This document shows, piece by piece, positions 9,148 to 17,197 of a stretch of 42,219 bases of DNA. A model generated the notes under the pieces. It made no database searches. It was given only the letters and a program-made list of their open reading frames with translations, and was not told the DNA's origin. The DNA is from a virus. The position numbers and the translations under genes are program-made. The stretch is from positions 1 to 42,219 of IMG/VR virus record IMGVR_UViG_3300047201_000036. One strand, 5' to 3'. Position 1 is the first letter of the stretch. The number at the start of each line of letters is the position of its first letter.

Positions 9148-9531
9148 ATGGAAAAATATAATTATTTACTTGGCTTTGTTAGTTTACAACTATTCTTAAC
9201 AATGGTTTTTTTCGCAACAATAGGAATCACATTGTCTCTATTATGGGATGGACACAAAAGAAATCCAGATAGTCCCAATACACCCCAAAAATTCTCTTTT
9301 TGGTTTTTGCTAAAAGATAACTGGCGAACCATTATTGCTACAATATTATTAGTACTTGTAACAATAAGATTTGCGACATCATTTTTCCCCAATCAATTCA
9401 AGGGTGATGAAGTGGTAACACCTGAAGGAATAGAAAAATGGCTTTTTGGAAGTCTATTGATAGGGCTTGCATGGAATCAACTCGCACAGTTTCTAAAGAA
9501 AAAAATACCTATTCTAAATGTAGAAAGATGA
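9148..9531 (+). CDS. Small membrane protein, holin candidate
   Basis: 127 residues with about three hydrophobic segments, near residues 8-30, 58-80 and 96-112, and a charged tail (K-K-K-I-P..E-R). No signal peptide cleavage site is seen. It is the first of four small membrane proteins placed before a peptidoglycan peptidase, which makes a holin role likely. No sequence family is recognised. Its stop overlaps the next start (ATGA). Confidence 0.65.
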   Translation: MEKYNYLLGFVSLQLFLTMVFFATIGITLSLLWDGHKRNPDSPNTPQKFSFWFLLKDNWRTIIATILLVLVTIRFATSFFPNQFKGDEVVTPEGIEKWLFGSLLIGLAWNQLAQFLKKKIPILNVER

Positions 9532-9941
9532 TCGGATGGAAAAAAATACTGGAAGGGGTTAAATATTTCGGTATCATTGCCGGGGCGGTAACGACTATCG
9601 GTGGTATGGCATTATTCTTTGATGCCGTCAGGGATGATATGAATCAAAATATTAATGCTGTAATGGATACCCTTTCAGAATTTCGGAGGGTTATAATTGA
9701 TTACCAGATTGAGACAAAAACGGGTTTTGAGGCAAAGACGGGACAAATAAATGAATTGATCGGTCTGATAAAAACGCTTAACAGGAATCAGAAGATCATC
9801 ATTCTGAAAAGCGATGAGTCACAGCAGATTATTGAAGAAATAAGAAATCAGCAACTAATAGAAGGGATTGTTAATATAGATTATCTACCAAGTAGAGATG
9901 TCCATGTCATACAGCTTAAAAAAAAAGAATTGGAATTGTAA
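9528..9941 (+). CDS. Membrane-anchored coiled-coil protein of the lysis cassette
   Basis: 137 residues from the ATG at 9528, which overlaps the preceding stop. A longer reading from 9438 is possible but would duplicate the end of the upstream gene. One hydrophobic segment at about residues 13-33 (Y-F-G-I-I-A-G-A-V-T-T-I-G-G) is followed by a long helical, coiled-coil-prone region with N-Q, E-E-I and K-T repeats. It might be a lysis accessory or spanin-like factor; this is inference from position. Confidence 0.6.
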   Translation: MIGWKKILEGVKYFGIIAGAVTTIGGMALFFDAVRDDMNQNINAVMDTLSEFRRVIIDYQIETKTGFEAKTGQINELIGLIKTLNRNQKIIILKSDESQQIIEEIRNQQLIEGIVNIDYLPSRDVHVIQLKKKELEL

Positions 9942-9953
9942 AACATAACAGTG

Positions 9954-10205
9954 ATGGAACAAGGGACACAATCAGAAGATAGAAAAGAACACAAGATAAG
10001 CGAGCTGGAACAAATCATAACAACAGCAGAAATTTGGTTCGATAATCTTGTATTGCCAAAGATGGAAAAGGCAATAGACGAGAAGTTTAAGACTTATATG
10101 GTTCCCTTAACTCAACAATATAAAAGTATTAATATAAGACTTTTTATTAAGACTGTGGTTATTACTTTGATATTGGCAATGGTTATTTTTTTATCTGCAT
10201 CATAA
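9954..10205 (+). CDS. Small tail-anchored membrane protein
   Basis: 83 residues from the ATG at 9954; a GTG at 9951 would add one residue. The soluble helical N-terminus is followed by a single hydrophobic segment at the C-terminus (V-V-I-T-L-I-L-A-M-V-I-F-L), giving a tail-anchored topology. The stop touches the next ATG. It is probably a lysis-cassette member (antiholin or accessory), by context only. Confidence 0.6.
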   Translation: MEQGTQSEDRKEHKISELEQIITTAEIWFDNLVLPKMEKAIDEKFKTYMVPLTQQYKSINIRLFIKTVVITLILAMVIFLSAS

Positions 10206-10342
10206 TGAGTGATTTTATTAGAAATTTTAAGTGGGCTTTTGCCCCGATATTTGCTTTAGTCTTTTTTATGCTATTAATTATGGGATGGGAAGTATTGAAG
10301 TTTATAGCATTTGTTTTTGAGATTAAAATAAGAAAAAAATGA
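10205..10342 (+). CDS. 45-residue single-pass membrane peptide
   Basis: ATG at 10205, in the final base of the previous stop, and TGA at 10340-10342 overlapping the next ATG (ATGA). The peptide has a positive N-terminal stretch, a hydrophobic core (F-A-L-V-F-F-M-L-L-I-M) and a basic end (I-R-K-K). The tight overlap on both sides and its membrane character support a real gene. Small holin-like peptides of this size are known in phages. Confidence 0.6.
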   Translation: MSDFIRNFKWAFAPIFALVFFMLLIMGWEVLKFIAFVFEIKIRKK

Positions 10343-10788
10343 AAACAATCCTGCTCATACCACGTCTTGCGATGTTCCTTGAAGCTATGAAGTTTTACGG
10401 ACTGACAGAGATTGCAGGAAAAGAAAACAATCCACAGATACTTCAGTTCTTTAGTGATGTTGGGAAAACATGGGTACAGGATGACGAAACGGCCTGGTGT
10501 TCAGCTTTTATTAACTGGCTGGCATGGACTTGTAATTGTGAGCATTCAGGTAAACTTGATGCACGCAGCTGGCTGAATACCGGACGGGAAATAAAATATC
10601 CTCAACTTGGCAATGTAGTTATCTTTTGGCGTGAAAGCAGAGATTCATGGAAAGGACATGTAGGATTATTCATTGCACAAAATGATTCGGTTATCTATTG
10701 TTTTGGAGGCAATCAGGATAATCAGGTAAACATAAAACCTTATCCCAGAGGTCAATTACTTGGATATAGGGAATTGAATTATATATAA
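10339..10788 (+). CDS. Endolysin, TIGR02594-type NlpC/P60-CHAP-like peptidase
   Basis: 149 residues. The family pattern is clear: E-I-A-G-K-E-N-N-P-Q-I-L-Q-F-F, W-V-Q-D-D-E-T-A-W-C-S-A-F-I-N-W (catalytic Cys54), A-R-S-W-L, G-H-V-G-L-F-I (His107), and G-G-N-Q near residue 125 as the third polar residue. Proteins of this family cut peptide bonds in peptidoglycan. There is no signal peptide, so it needs a holin, and candidates lie directly upstream. The length is normal for the family. Confidence 0.85.
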   Translation: MKTILLIPRLAMFLEAMKFYGLTEIAGKENNPQILQFFSDVGKTWVQDDETAWCSAFINWLAWTCNCEHSGKLDARSWLNTGREIKYPQLGNVVIFWRESRDSWKGHVGLFIAQNDSVIYCFGGNQDNQVNIKPYPRGQLLGYRELNYI

Positions 10789-11139
10789 ATGGAACTAAAA
10801 TTTCACATACCAGAATCAGAATTTCAATATTTCAGGCAAAGGATAAAACTTGCAGATAAGATCGTCCAGGATAGGGCGCGCAAACAAGTTGAGACCTCTG
10901 CTTATAGGATTAATTTTTATGCAAAGAGGGCTTGTCCTGTTGTAACAGGTAGGCTAAGGGGTTCGATAAGGGTTGACTTTACACCAGATCATCTTAATGC
11001 TTCAATAGGATCGAATGTAAGATACGGCCCTCACGCGCACGAGCACGCAAGAGATCCGGACAGGAGATATTTTTTAGAGAGGGCTTTTAAAATGGAGTTA
11101 CCAAAATTCATTTCAAACATGAAATTACTATTACAATGA
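10789..11139 (+). CDS. HK97 gp10-like neck / head-closure protein
   Basis: 116 residues, ATG directly after the endolysin stop. An N-terminal helix with repeated Arg/Lys leads to A-C-P-V-V-T-G-R-L-R-G-S-I, the signature of the HK97-gp10 family, then a beta region with S-N-V-R-Y-G-P-H-A-H. These proteins close the neck between connector and tail. It overlaps the next gene by four bases. Confidence 0.85.
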   Translation: MELKFHIPESEFQYFRQRIKLADKIVQDRARKQVETSAYRINFYAKRACPVVTGRLRGSIRVDFTPDHLNASIGSNVRYGPHAHEHARDPDRRYFLERAFKMELPKFISNMKLLLQ

Positions 11140-11585
11140 GCGAACTGAGTGCATCATATAATCTAAGAAATGCCTATTATACTTTAATGAATGGGTTAGT
11201 GGTAGTATCAACTGAAAAAGTTCCGGTTTACCGATATGCAGGACTTGGAAAAGATAATACAAGGGTTGATATTCTCAGGATTGTAGAGGGATTGCCAGAA
11301 GCAGATGCCTGCGATTCTTACAATAAAGAAGTAATTACCGAAATCGATATTGTTTGTAACCTTAGTATATTAAGGCAGAGTGAAGGACAGAAGAAAGTCG
11401 ATGACGTGGCAAATGCTGTTATAAGTTTACTTGTTCCCTCATTAGGATATACAATGACAGTAACGGACTTTGATAATGACGTTCATCATTTTTTAAGAAG
11501 CGAAGAAATAACAGAGATTTTTGAAGGACAGCTTTATTTACATAAGATATTAACTTATAGGGATATATTAACACAAACAACATAA
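11136..11585 (+). CDS. Tail terminator / tail completion protein
   Basis: 149 residues. The mixed alpha/beta layout (N-terminal helix with A-Y-Y-T-L-M-N-G, central strands with I-T-E-I-D-I-V, helix D-V-A-N-A-V-I-S-L-L, then strands ending H-K-I-L-T-Y) fits the tail-terminator family of DUF3168/gp17 type. It lies between the gp10-like gene and the tail-tube genes, the normal place. The assignment rests more on position than on a diagnostic motif. Confidence 0.7.
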   Translation: MSELSASYNLRNAYYTLMNGLVVVSTEKVPVYRYAGLGKDNTRVDILRIVEGLPEADACDSYNKEVITEIDIVCNLSILRQSEGQKKVDDVANAVISLLVPSLGYTMTVTDFDNDVHHFLRSEEITEIFEGQLYLHKILTYRDILTQTT

Positions 11586-11589
11586 TACA

Positions 11590-12006
11590 ATGGGTAAAAT
11601 TAGAGGTTTATTAATGATCGTAAAGATCGAAACAGTAGTATTGACAGGGAGGCTTAATGCCAATCTGAACATTACTAAAGACATGATCGATGCAACAAGT
11701 GTCGATTCAGCAGGGATCAAGGCTTATGAGTCGGGAGAGTACGGAGCAACTTTTGACTTTAATTCGCTTTATGATCCAAGTGGGACAATGTCGTTTTCGG
11801 AGATTCTGGCAGCCTTAAAGCTGACAACTTCAGCGACTATTTATTTTGGTGAAACGGCCTGGTCAACAACTGGAAGTTCTTATTTTTCAGCAGAAGCACA
11901 TTTTAATGCTGCTTCGCTAAGTGCTGATAAGAATGACGTTGCTAAGGTGGCCGGATCACTTACAATTACCGGGGATATTTCAGAAACAGCTTTAACTTCA
12001 TCTTAA
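11590..12006 (+). CDS. Major tail tube protein, copy 1
   Basis: 138 residues. K-I-R-G-L-L-M-I-V-K-I, then G-R-L-N-A-N-L-N-I-T-K-D-M-I-D-A-T-S-x-D-S-A-G, and the late A-K-V-A-G-S-L-T-I-T-G-D-I are the pattern of TP901-1-like major tail proteins, which polymerise around the tape measure. The following gene is a close paralogue. Five bases separate the two genes. Confidence 0.85.
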   Translation: MGKIRGLLMIVKIETVVLTGRLNANLNITKDMIDATSVDSAGIKAYESGEYGATFDFNSLYDPSGTMSFSEILAALKLTTSATIYFGETAWSTTGSSYFSAEAHFNAASLSADKNDVAKVAGSLTITGDISETALTSS

Positions 12007-12011
12007 ATACT

Positions 12012-12419
12012 ATGGCAAAAATTAGAGGACTTTTAATGATTGTTAAGATCGGTGGGACGGCTCTCACCGGACAGCTTAACGCAACACTGAATGCTGTAAA
12101 GGATATGATTGACGCTACGAGTGCCGATTCAGCAGGGGTAAAGGCTTACGAAGCAGGAGAATATGGATTTACGTTTGATTTCAACTCCCTGTATGATCCT
12201 GCTGGCAGTATGTCCTTTGGCGAAATTCTTACAGCACTAAAGTCGACAACAGCAACTACGATCTACTTTGGTGGGATCGTTACAAATGATCCTTATTTCT
12301 CTGCTTCGGCTCATTTTAACAGTGCGAGTTTAAGTGCTGACAAGAATGATGTGGCAAAAGTATCAGGATCACTTACGATAACGGGTGATGTCACCGAAGG
12401 ATCGGCTACTACGGTTTAA
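12012..12419 (+). CDS. Major tail tube protein, copy 2
   Basis: 135 residues. It shares the start (K-I-R-G-L-L-M-I-V-K-I), the centre (K-D-M-I-D-A-T-S-A-D-S-A-G) and the end (K-V-S-G-S-L-T-I-T-G-D-V) with copy 1. It differs by a shortened loop before Y-F-S-A-S-A-H-F-N. Copies have drifted at the DNA level, so the duplication is not recent. One copy may form the tube and the other a tip, collar or decorated variant. Confidence 0.85.
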   Translation: MAKIRGLLMIVKIGGTALTGQLNATLNAVKDMIDATSADSAGVKAYEAGEYGFTFDFNSLYDPAGSMSFGEILTALKSTTATTIYFGGIVTNDPYFSASAHFNSASLSADKNDVAKVSGSLTITGDVTEGSATTV

Positions 12420-12437
12420 AATTAACGGGGAGGAAAT

Positions 12438-12800
12438 ATGAATAATTTCAGAGGTTATACAACGATCAATCTGGGCGGGAAAATACGCCCTATAAAGTTC
12501 GGAGCTAACCAGACAATTCTTTTTTGTCAACTCCGAAAGTGCAATCTAAAGGATTATACAGAACTCTTTAAAAAGGAGAAACTTGACGCTTATGATCTTG
12601 ACGGAAGTGAAAGCCGGGATCTTATCTGGTCGGCACTGAAAGACGGTGCAAGATACCAGAAGGAAGAGTTTGATTTTTTACCCGAAGATATTGGTGATTG
12701 GTTGGATGATTCCAATGACGGGGAAGTGAAAAAAATGTTTGAAGACCTTGTACTTCCAACTATCAAAGAAGATAAAAAAAAAGTGAGCAAGAGGAAATAG
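12438..12800 (+). CDS. Tail assembly chaperone G (zero-frame product)
   Basis: 120 residues, with a strong ribosome binding site (GGGGAGGAAAT) before the ATG. Acidic helical protein between the tail-tube and tape-measure genes, the standard place of the gpG chaperone that coats the tape measure during assembly. The last codons are K-K-K on a nine-A run (12774-12782) and a TAG at 12798. A fraction of ribosomes is expected to shift to the -1 frame there and make the longer GT product. Confidence 0.8.
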   Translation: MNNFRGYTTINLGGKIRPIKFGANQTILFCQLRKCNLKDYTELFKKEKLDAYDLDGSESRDLIWSALKDGARYQKEEFDFLPEDIGDWLDDSNDGEVKKMFEDLVLPTIKEDKKKVSKRK

Positions 12801-13111
12801 ATGTTTCTATTGCACGTTGTATTCAATTTGTTTGTGGGAACCTGGGATTTTCTTTAGAGTCATTCTACGATCTAAGTTGGTTTGAGTACGATTGTTTGAT
12901 TGAAGGATATAATCAAAGGATTAAGTTACAATGGCAGCAGACTTTATATCATATTTATTCTGATATTATGGGAAACCCGGCAATACCTTCATATCAGAAG
13001 CCCTGGAGTTTTCAGGAGTTCTATGAAGAGATGATCGAAGGCAAGAAAAATGACTGGATGATAGATATGGATGAATTTGAAAGAGTTAAAAATGTTTGGG
13101 GGGTAAAATAA
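12438..13111 (+). CDS. Tail assembly chaperone GT (-1 frameshift product)
   Basis: Predicted join 12438..12782 and 12782..13111, 224 residues. After a -1 slip on the A run the new frame reads S-E-Q-E-E-I-D-V-S-I-A-R without a stop until 13109. The T part holds C-G-N-L-G-F-S-L-E-S-F-Y, L-S-W-F-E-Y-D and L-I-E-G-Y-N-Q-R, the hallmark pattern of the gpT-like domain. No ATG starts this frame before the conserved part, which supports frameshifting rather than a separate gene. It ends one base into the tape-measure start. Confidence 0.8.
12776..12782 (+). promoter_or_regulatory. Programmed -1 ribosomal frameshift site (A_AAA_AAA)
   Basis: A nine-A run spans 12774-12782. The heptamer A-AAA-AAA in the zero frame fits the X_XXY_YYZ slippery rule. 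It is 16 bases before the zero-frame stop. The -1 frame upstream and downstream is open only where needed for a G-T fusion. Confidence 0.8.
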
Positions 13112-14832
13112 TGGATGCAGGAAAATTAGTTGCATATCTGGGACTCAATACCCAAGAGTTTGATGCTAAATTGGGATCATCTGTGGGTAGGGTTCGAGAA
13201 TTTGGAGCTCAGGCTATTGGGGCTATTGCGTTAGCATCAGGTATTATTGCTACTGCAATAATAGGCTGGGGTAAGGCATTTGTAGAAGCCTATAATAAAT
13301 CGGCAGAGGCAGTAGCAAAATTAACTACAGCTCTTGACGGTCAAAAAACAGTAACGGAAAGTTTGGTAAAATATGCAGGAGAACTTCAGGATAAAACACT
13401 CTTTGATGATGAAACTACAATACGGGCAATGTCTCTTGTAGCTGCATTTACAAAAGAAGAAGAAAAAATAAAGACCCTCTTACCTATCATTCAGGATTTA
13501 GCAACAGCCAAGAATATGGATCTGGCTTCAGCTACTGATATAGTAACAAAGAGCATCTTTACCAATGTAAATGCACTTGGCAGGTATATTGGAAAAATGG
13601 AATTATCTTCTGACACTAATCAGAGATTTATTACAATCACAGAGCGTTTAAATGAATTATACAAAGGGCAGGCAGAGGCAGCACGGCAGGCAAATATCAG
13701 CGCTATCCCATTAAAAGATACTATCAGTGATTTAATGGAAGTATTCGGTAAAGCAATCGTTGAAGGTACGGCATTAAGGAGAGTTCTGGATAATCTTAAT
13801 GAATCATTAAAAAAGATCAAGTCAGGTTTACCGCATAATGAAGCCATTGAATTTATAGAGGATTTTAAAAAGTTTGAACTTGCAGGGAAAGATGTAACAG
13901 AACAGATCGCATTACTCACCAAGGCACAAAGTGAGTATAATGAAAAGATGCAACAATACATGGAGTTTGACGTCTGGACGAAGGGGCAAGTTAAAACCTA
14001 CGGCATGATGGTTGATTTGTATAAAGAGATTGCAAGTGCATTAGGTCAATATGCAAAGGAACTCAGGGAGGCGGCAGAAGTTGAAGAAATCACCCCTGGA
14101 TTGATTGATAATATTAATACAAAAATAAAAGACCTACAAGATACTCTTGGAGGACTTACTTCTAAATCAGATATTAAACAAACTCTTATTGCGATATATG
14201 ATTATCAACAGGAATTAAAAGATCTTACTGATCTGACTCCTGAAATTGAAGCACTTACAACCGTTCAGAGTAAAAATGCTCTTGTCGTAGTTGATGGATT
14301 AAGACAGGTTGATACCTCGCTTAAGAAAAATTCTGCGGGTTGGGCAAGTTACAAAGAGAATATCTGGGAAACTATTCAGCAAACGGAGAATTTCTCTGAA
14401 ATTGCCGTTCCGCTGATAACTAATGCCGTTGAATCTATTGCTGAAAGTATTGCAGGTTTAATATCGCAAACCGATAGTATAGAAGGATTTTTTAGAAATA
14501 TAGCCTTAATGGTAGCTGAAGTTGCGATCCAGATAGGAAAGATAATAGCTGCTATGGGTGCGGCTCTATTGATCTCTAAAACTACAAGGAAAGAGGGTAT
14601 AAAACTAATTGCTGAAAGTGGTGCATTAATGACAGCCGGTTATATAGCGAAGGGATATGTTAACAAGGGAAGTAGTTCATATTCATCAGTCAGTCCGGGA
14701 AATTCCAGTTACGGATCACCAAATTCCCTGAATGCAACGAGGATAGCAGTAGCAGTTACCGGCGAACTGGACGGAAGAAAATTGTCTATTGTTGGTGTAA
14801 GGGGAACTAAAATGTTATCTCAGGTTACATGA
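13111..14832 (+). CDS. Tail tape measure protein
   Basis: 573 residues from the ATG at 13111, which overlaps the stop of the T frame; an earlier in-frame TTG at 13096 is less likely. The opening A-G-K-L-V-A-Y-L-G-L-N-T-Q-E-F-D-A-K-L is typical of tape measures. Then come long helices, and two hydrophobic segments near residues 440-510 (S-I-A-E-S-I-A-G-L-I and I-I-A-A-M-G-A-A-L-L-I). It sets tail length and is ejected with the DNA. At about 1.5 angstrom per residue this predicts a tail near 85 nm. Confidence 0.85.
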   Translation: MDAGKLVAYLGLNTQEFDAKLGSSVGRVREFGAQAIGAIALASGIIATAIIGWGKAFVEAYNKSAEAVAKLTTALDGQKTVTESLVKYAGELQDKTLFDDETTIRAMSLVAAFTKEEEKIKTLLPIIQDLATAKNMDLASATDIVTKSIFTNVNALGRYIGKMELSSDTNQRFITITERLNELYKGQAEAARQANISAIPLKDTISDLMEVFGKAIVEGTALRRVLDNLNESLKKIKSGLPHNEAIEFIEDFKKFELAGKDVTEQIALLTKAQSEYNEKMQQYMEFDVWTKGQVKTYGMMVDLYKEIASALGQYAKELREAAEVEEITPGLIDNINTKIKDLQDTLGGLTSKSDIKQTLIAIYDYQQELKDLTDLTPEIEALTTVQSKNALVVVDGLRQVDTSLKKNSAGWASYKENIWETIQQTENFSEIAVPLITNAVESIAESIAGLISQTDSIEGFFRNIALMVAEVAIQIGKIIAAMGAALLISKTTRKEGIKLIAESGALMTAGYIAKGYVNKGSSSYSSVSPGNSSYGSPNSLNATRIAVAVTGELDGRKLSIVGVRGTKMLSQVT

Positions 14833-16733
14833 GTTATGGCACTAAATATCAATTATCTTATACTGATAATTCTTCTCAGGCTGTTATTATTGACCTTAAA
14901 AAAGATGGTTACTCAGGTGCAGTAACAGCACTGATTGGAGCAGGGGAACCGCTTGTCATCAACCACGACAACTCTTCTGATTTTCTTTTTGAACCTATTC
15001 TTGGAACCTGGGTTTCACTAAGGATAATTGTTAAGACAGTTTTTGGTTATGGCGATCTTTTTACTACAGACGCGCGTGAGTGGCAGATGATAGTATCAAT
15101 AGCTGGTGCTACTTATTTCACGGGATATATTATGCCATTTCTCTTTAATCATGACTATAAAAGCGAACCTTATGTTTTAGAGATCGTTGCAAGCGATCAA
15201 CTGGGATTATTGAGAAAAATAAGCTACCCTGATTTTATCGGTGGAGAAAGCAAGATGCCGTTAGAAATTATTCATGCCGTCCTCTCATTTACGGGGCTTT
15301 CTCTTGATATGAAAGAGGGAATAAATGTCTATGAGGATTCAATGACAACCGGGGCTGCATATTCTCCGCTTAATCAATGTTATATACCACTTGAAAGTTA
15401 TGAAGACGAAGAGGGGAATCCCTGGGATTGTTATTCTGTTCTAAAAGATATTCTTTTAAGATATGGCGCTGTGATTCGCCAGGTTAAGAATCAATGGCAC
15501 ATCTGGAGACCTTCAGAATCTACGGCAACTTATAATAGAAGATACTGGGTAAACAGGCCGGAGGGTGGAGGTTATTTTTATTATACATCAACCGAAGCCC
15601 ACGACCCAACGGTTGTAACAACGGCAAGTGGGGTATCACGTGCAACCCTTGTCAGGACTCTTACCAACGGAACCCTTTCAATGATGGAGGCATGGAGGGA
15701 TTATACTTTAGTACAAAAATATAATCTTAGGAAATCATTCTTGTATAATTCAGGTTTCATGGATTGGATAGATGCTAATAATCCTTATTATTGGAATAAG
15801 ACGGCAAATGCAGAAATATGCAGGATGAAAAAGGGGGTATGTTATTTTGCTGATTGGCCAACCTTTGGGGAATATATTTACCAGACTATTGACAATATTG
15901 AAGATACATCCGGCCAGGTTATAAGATTCAGATTGAAATTTCAGTCATTTGTTCCCGATGATGAATCAGCAGTTCTTTCTGTTCAGATAAGGGTAACTCA
16001 CGAAACTACAATATACTACTGGGATTTTACAAATAATACATGGATAGCTCATCCTATGATAACTAATCTTGATGTTTCGTGTGCTGAAGGTGTTTGGGAA
16101 CACGACTTTGAACTTGTTTCTGATGATCTTGCTGGGATCACCGGGGAACTTGAGATTCGTATTTATGCACTTGTAAACATACTCTCCTCAAATAGTTGGA
16201 TATATGTAAATAATTGCGAATTACAAATATTAAAAAAAGTTGGTACGGGAACGATTGAATATGATGAGGATTTAACAGAACTTGTCCCGATAAATGCAGA
16301 CAATAGTTTAGAGGGTGAAGAGGTATCAGTCCTGACCGACGAACTGCCAGATGTTGCAAACATTTCTCACATCTGGGGTGCTGGCATATTTAGGGATTCA
16401 GCACTACTGACTAAAACAACCCACTGGCATGACTCAGGATCAACAGAAGAGTTAACACTAATTGAACTTTTAAAAAGTCTTATTGCAAAACAATACGGTG
16501 CTTCTGCTGAGATGATTTCTGTTAATATAATGACAAAACTTCTTTCGGGTGATGATACCATTCAACTTGCGCAGCACAGCAATAAAAAATATTTTCCCCG
16601 CAGAATTGAATGGAGTCAAAAAGCCGGGATAATGAAATACGAAATGATTGAGATTATTTGTGTAACGGGATTCTTGCTTCAGGAAACAGGTGATTATATC
16701 TTACAGGAAACAGGTGATAAAATTATAATATAA
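14829..16733 (+). CDS. Distal tail / tail-tip protein
   Basis: 634 residues, starting in an ATGA overlap with the tape measure. Position directly after the tape measure and a beta-rich N-terminal 130 residues with Y-F-T-G-Y-I-M-P and V-L-E-I-V-A-S-D fit a distal-tail / hub protein of phages of the Bacteroidota. The middle (I-L-L-R-Y-G-A-V-I-R-Q..Q-W-H-I-W) recalls tail-associated proteins. A later segment looks like a carbohydrate-binding beta-sandwich. The end has the short repeat L-Q-E-T-G-D-Y-I-L-Q-E-T-G-D. No lytic domain is seen. Confidence 0.75.
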   Translation: MSYGTKYQLSYTDNSSQAVIIDLKKDGYSGAVTALIGAGEPLVINHDNSSDFLFEPILGTWVSLRIIVKTVFGYGDLFTTDAREWQMIVSIAGATYFTGYIMPFLFNHDYKSEPYVLEIVASDQLGLLRKISYPDFIGGESKMPLEIIHAVLSFTGLSLDMKEGINVYEDSMTTGAAYSPLNQCYIPLESYEDEEGNPWDCYSVLKDILLRYGAVIRQVKNQWHIWRPSESTATYNRRYWVNRPEGGGYFYYTSTEAHDPTVVTTASGVSRATLVRTLTNGTLSMMEAWRDYTLVQKYNLRKSFLYNSGFMDWIDANNPYYWNKTANAEICRMKKGVCYFADWPTFGEYIYQTIDNIEDTSGQVIRFRLKFQSFVPDDESAVLSVQIRVTHETTIYYWDFTNNTWIAHPMITNLDVSCAEGVWEHDFELVSDDLAGITGELEIRIYALVNILSSNSWIYVNNCELQILKKVGTGTIEYDEDLTELVPINADNSLEGEEVSVLTDELPDVANISHIWGAGIFRDSALLTKTTHWHDSGSTEELTLIELLKSLIAKQYGASAEMISVNIMTKLLSGDDTIQLAQHSNKKYFPRRIEWSQKAGIMKYEMIEIICVTGFLLQETGDYILQETGDKIII

Positions 16734-17197
16734 TGTTTATAAATCTCACATTGGAAGATATTGAGAACATACTTACTGGATATGGATTTGAAATTTATAT
16801 GAATGGCCCCTTTAAATATGCCAGAAAAGATACTATTGATTTCTCTTTATTAAAGGCTTTTAAAGAACATTTAAAACAGAAACTTTCCTTATCTGATACT
16901 GGCGGAAATCATTCTCATGACAATAAGACAATTCTGGATGCAATAGAGCAAAGTTTTACCACTACCTTAAAATCAACTTATGATGGGTATGCCTCAGGGA
17001 AAGAGCCAGCAAATACAAATATACAGACTCACGTTACTTCTGCACACGCTCCAAGCAATGCACAAAAGAACAGCGATATTACTAAAGCAGAAATAGAAGC
17101 GAAATTAACAGGTGAAATCAGCACACACACACACGCAGGAGGCGGAGGCGGATTAACTCAACCTCAAGTTATGTCACGAATATCTTTAAGTATATGA
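16733..17197 (+). CDS. Short tail-fibre-like protein
   Basis: 154 residues, overlapping the previous stop by one base. Residues 60-64 have H-S-H-D-N-K, then a helix, Y-D-G-Y-A, H-V-T-S-A-H-A-P-S-N-A, and T-H-T-H-A-G-G-G-G-G. Such His-Ser-His and A-H-A-P-S-N-A elements recur in phage fibre and baseplate proteins and can bind metal in trimeric fibres. It is probably a linker joining the tail tip to the fibre proteins downstream. Confidence 0.7.
   Translation: MFINLTLEDIENILTGYGFEIYMNGPFKYARKDTIDFSLLKAFKEHLKQKLSLSDTGGNHSHDNKTILDAIEQSFTTTLKSTYDGYASGKEPANTNIQTHVTSAHAPSNAQKNSDITKAEIEAKLTGEISTHTHAGGGGGLTQPQVMSRISLSI

Noticed and set aside
12896-13111. Separate TTG-started gene for the T domain
   Set aside because: The conserved T domain begins well upstream of this TTG in the same frame. 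The -1 frameshift from G explains the whole open region better.
16690-16733. Tandem L-Q-E-T-G-D repeat at the end of the tail-tip protein
   Set aside because: Only two units at the very C-terminus; too short to call a repeat domain.
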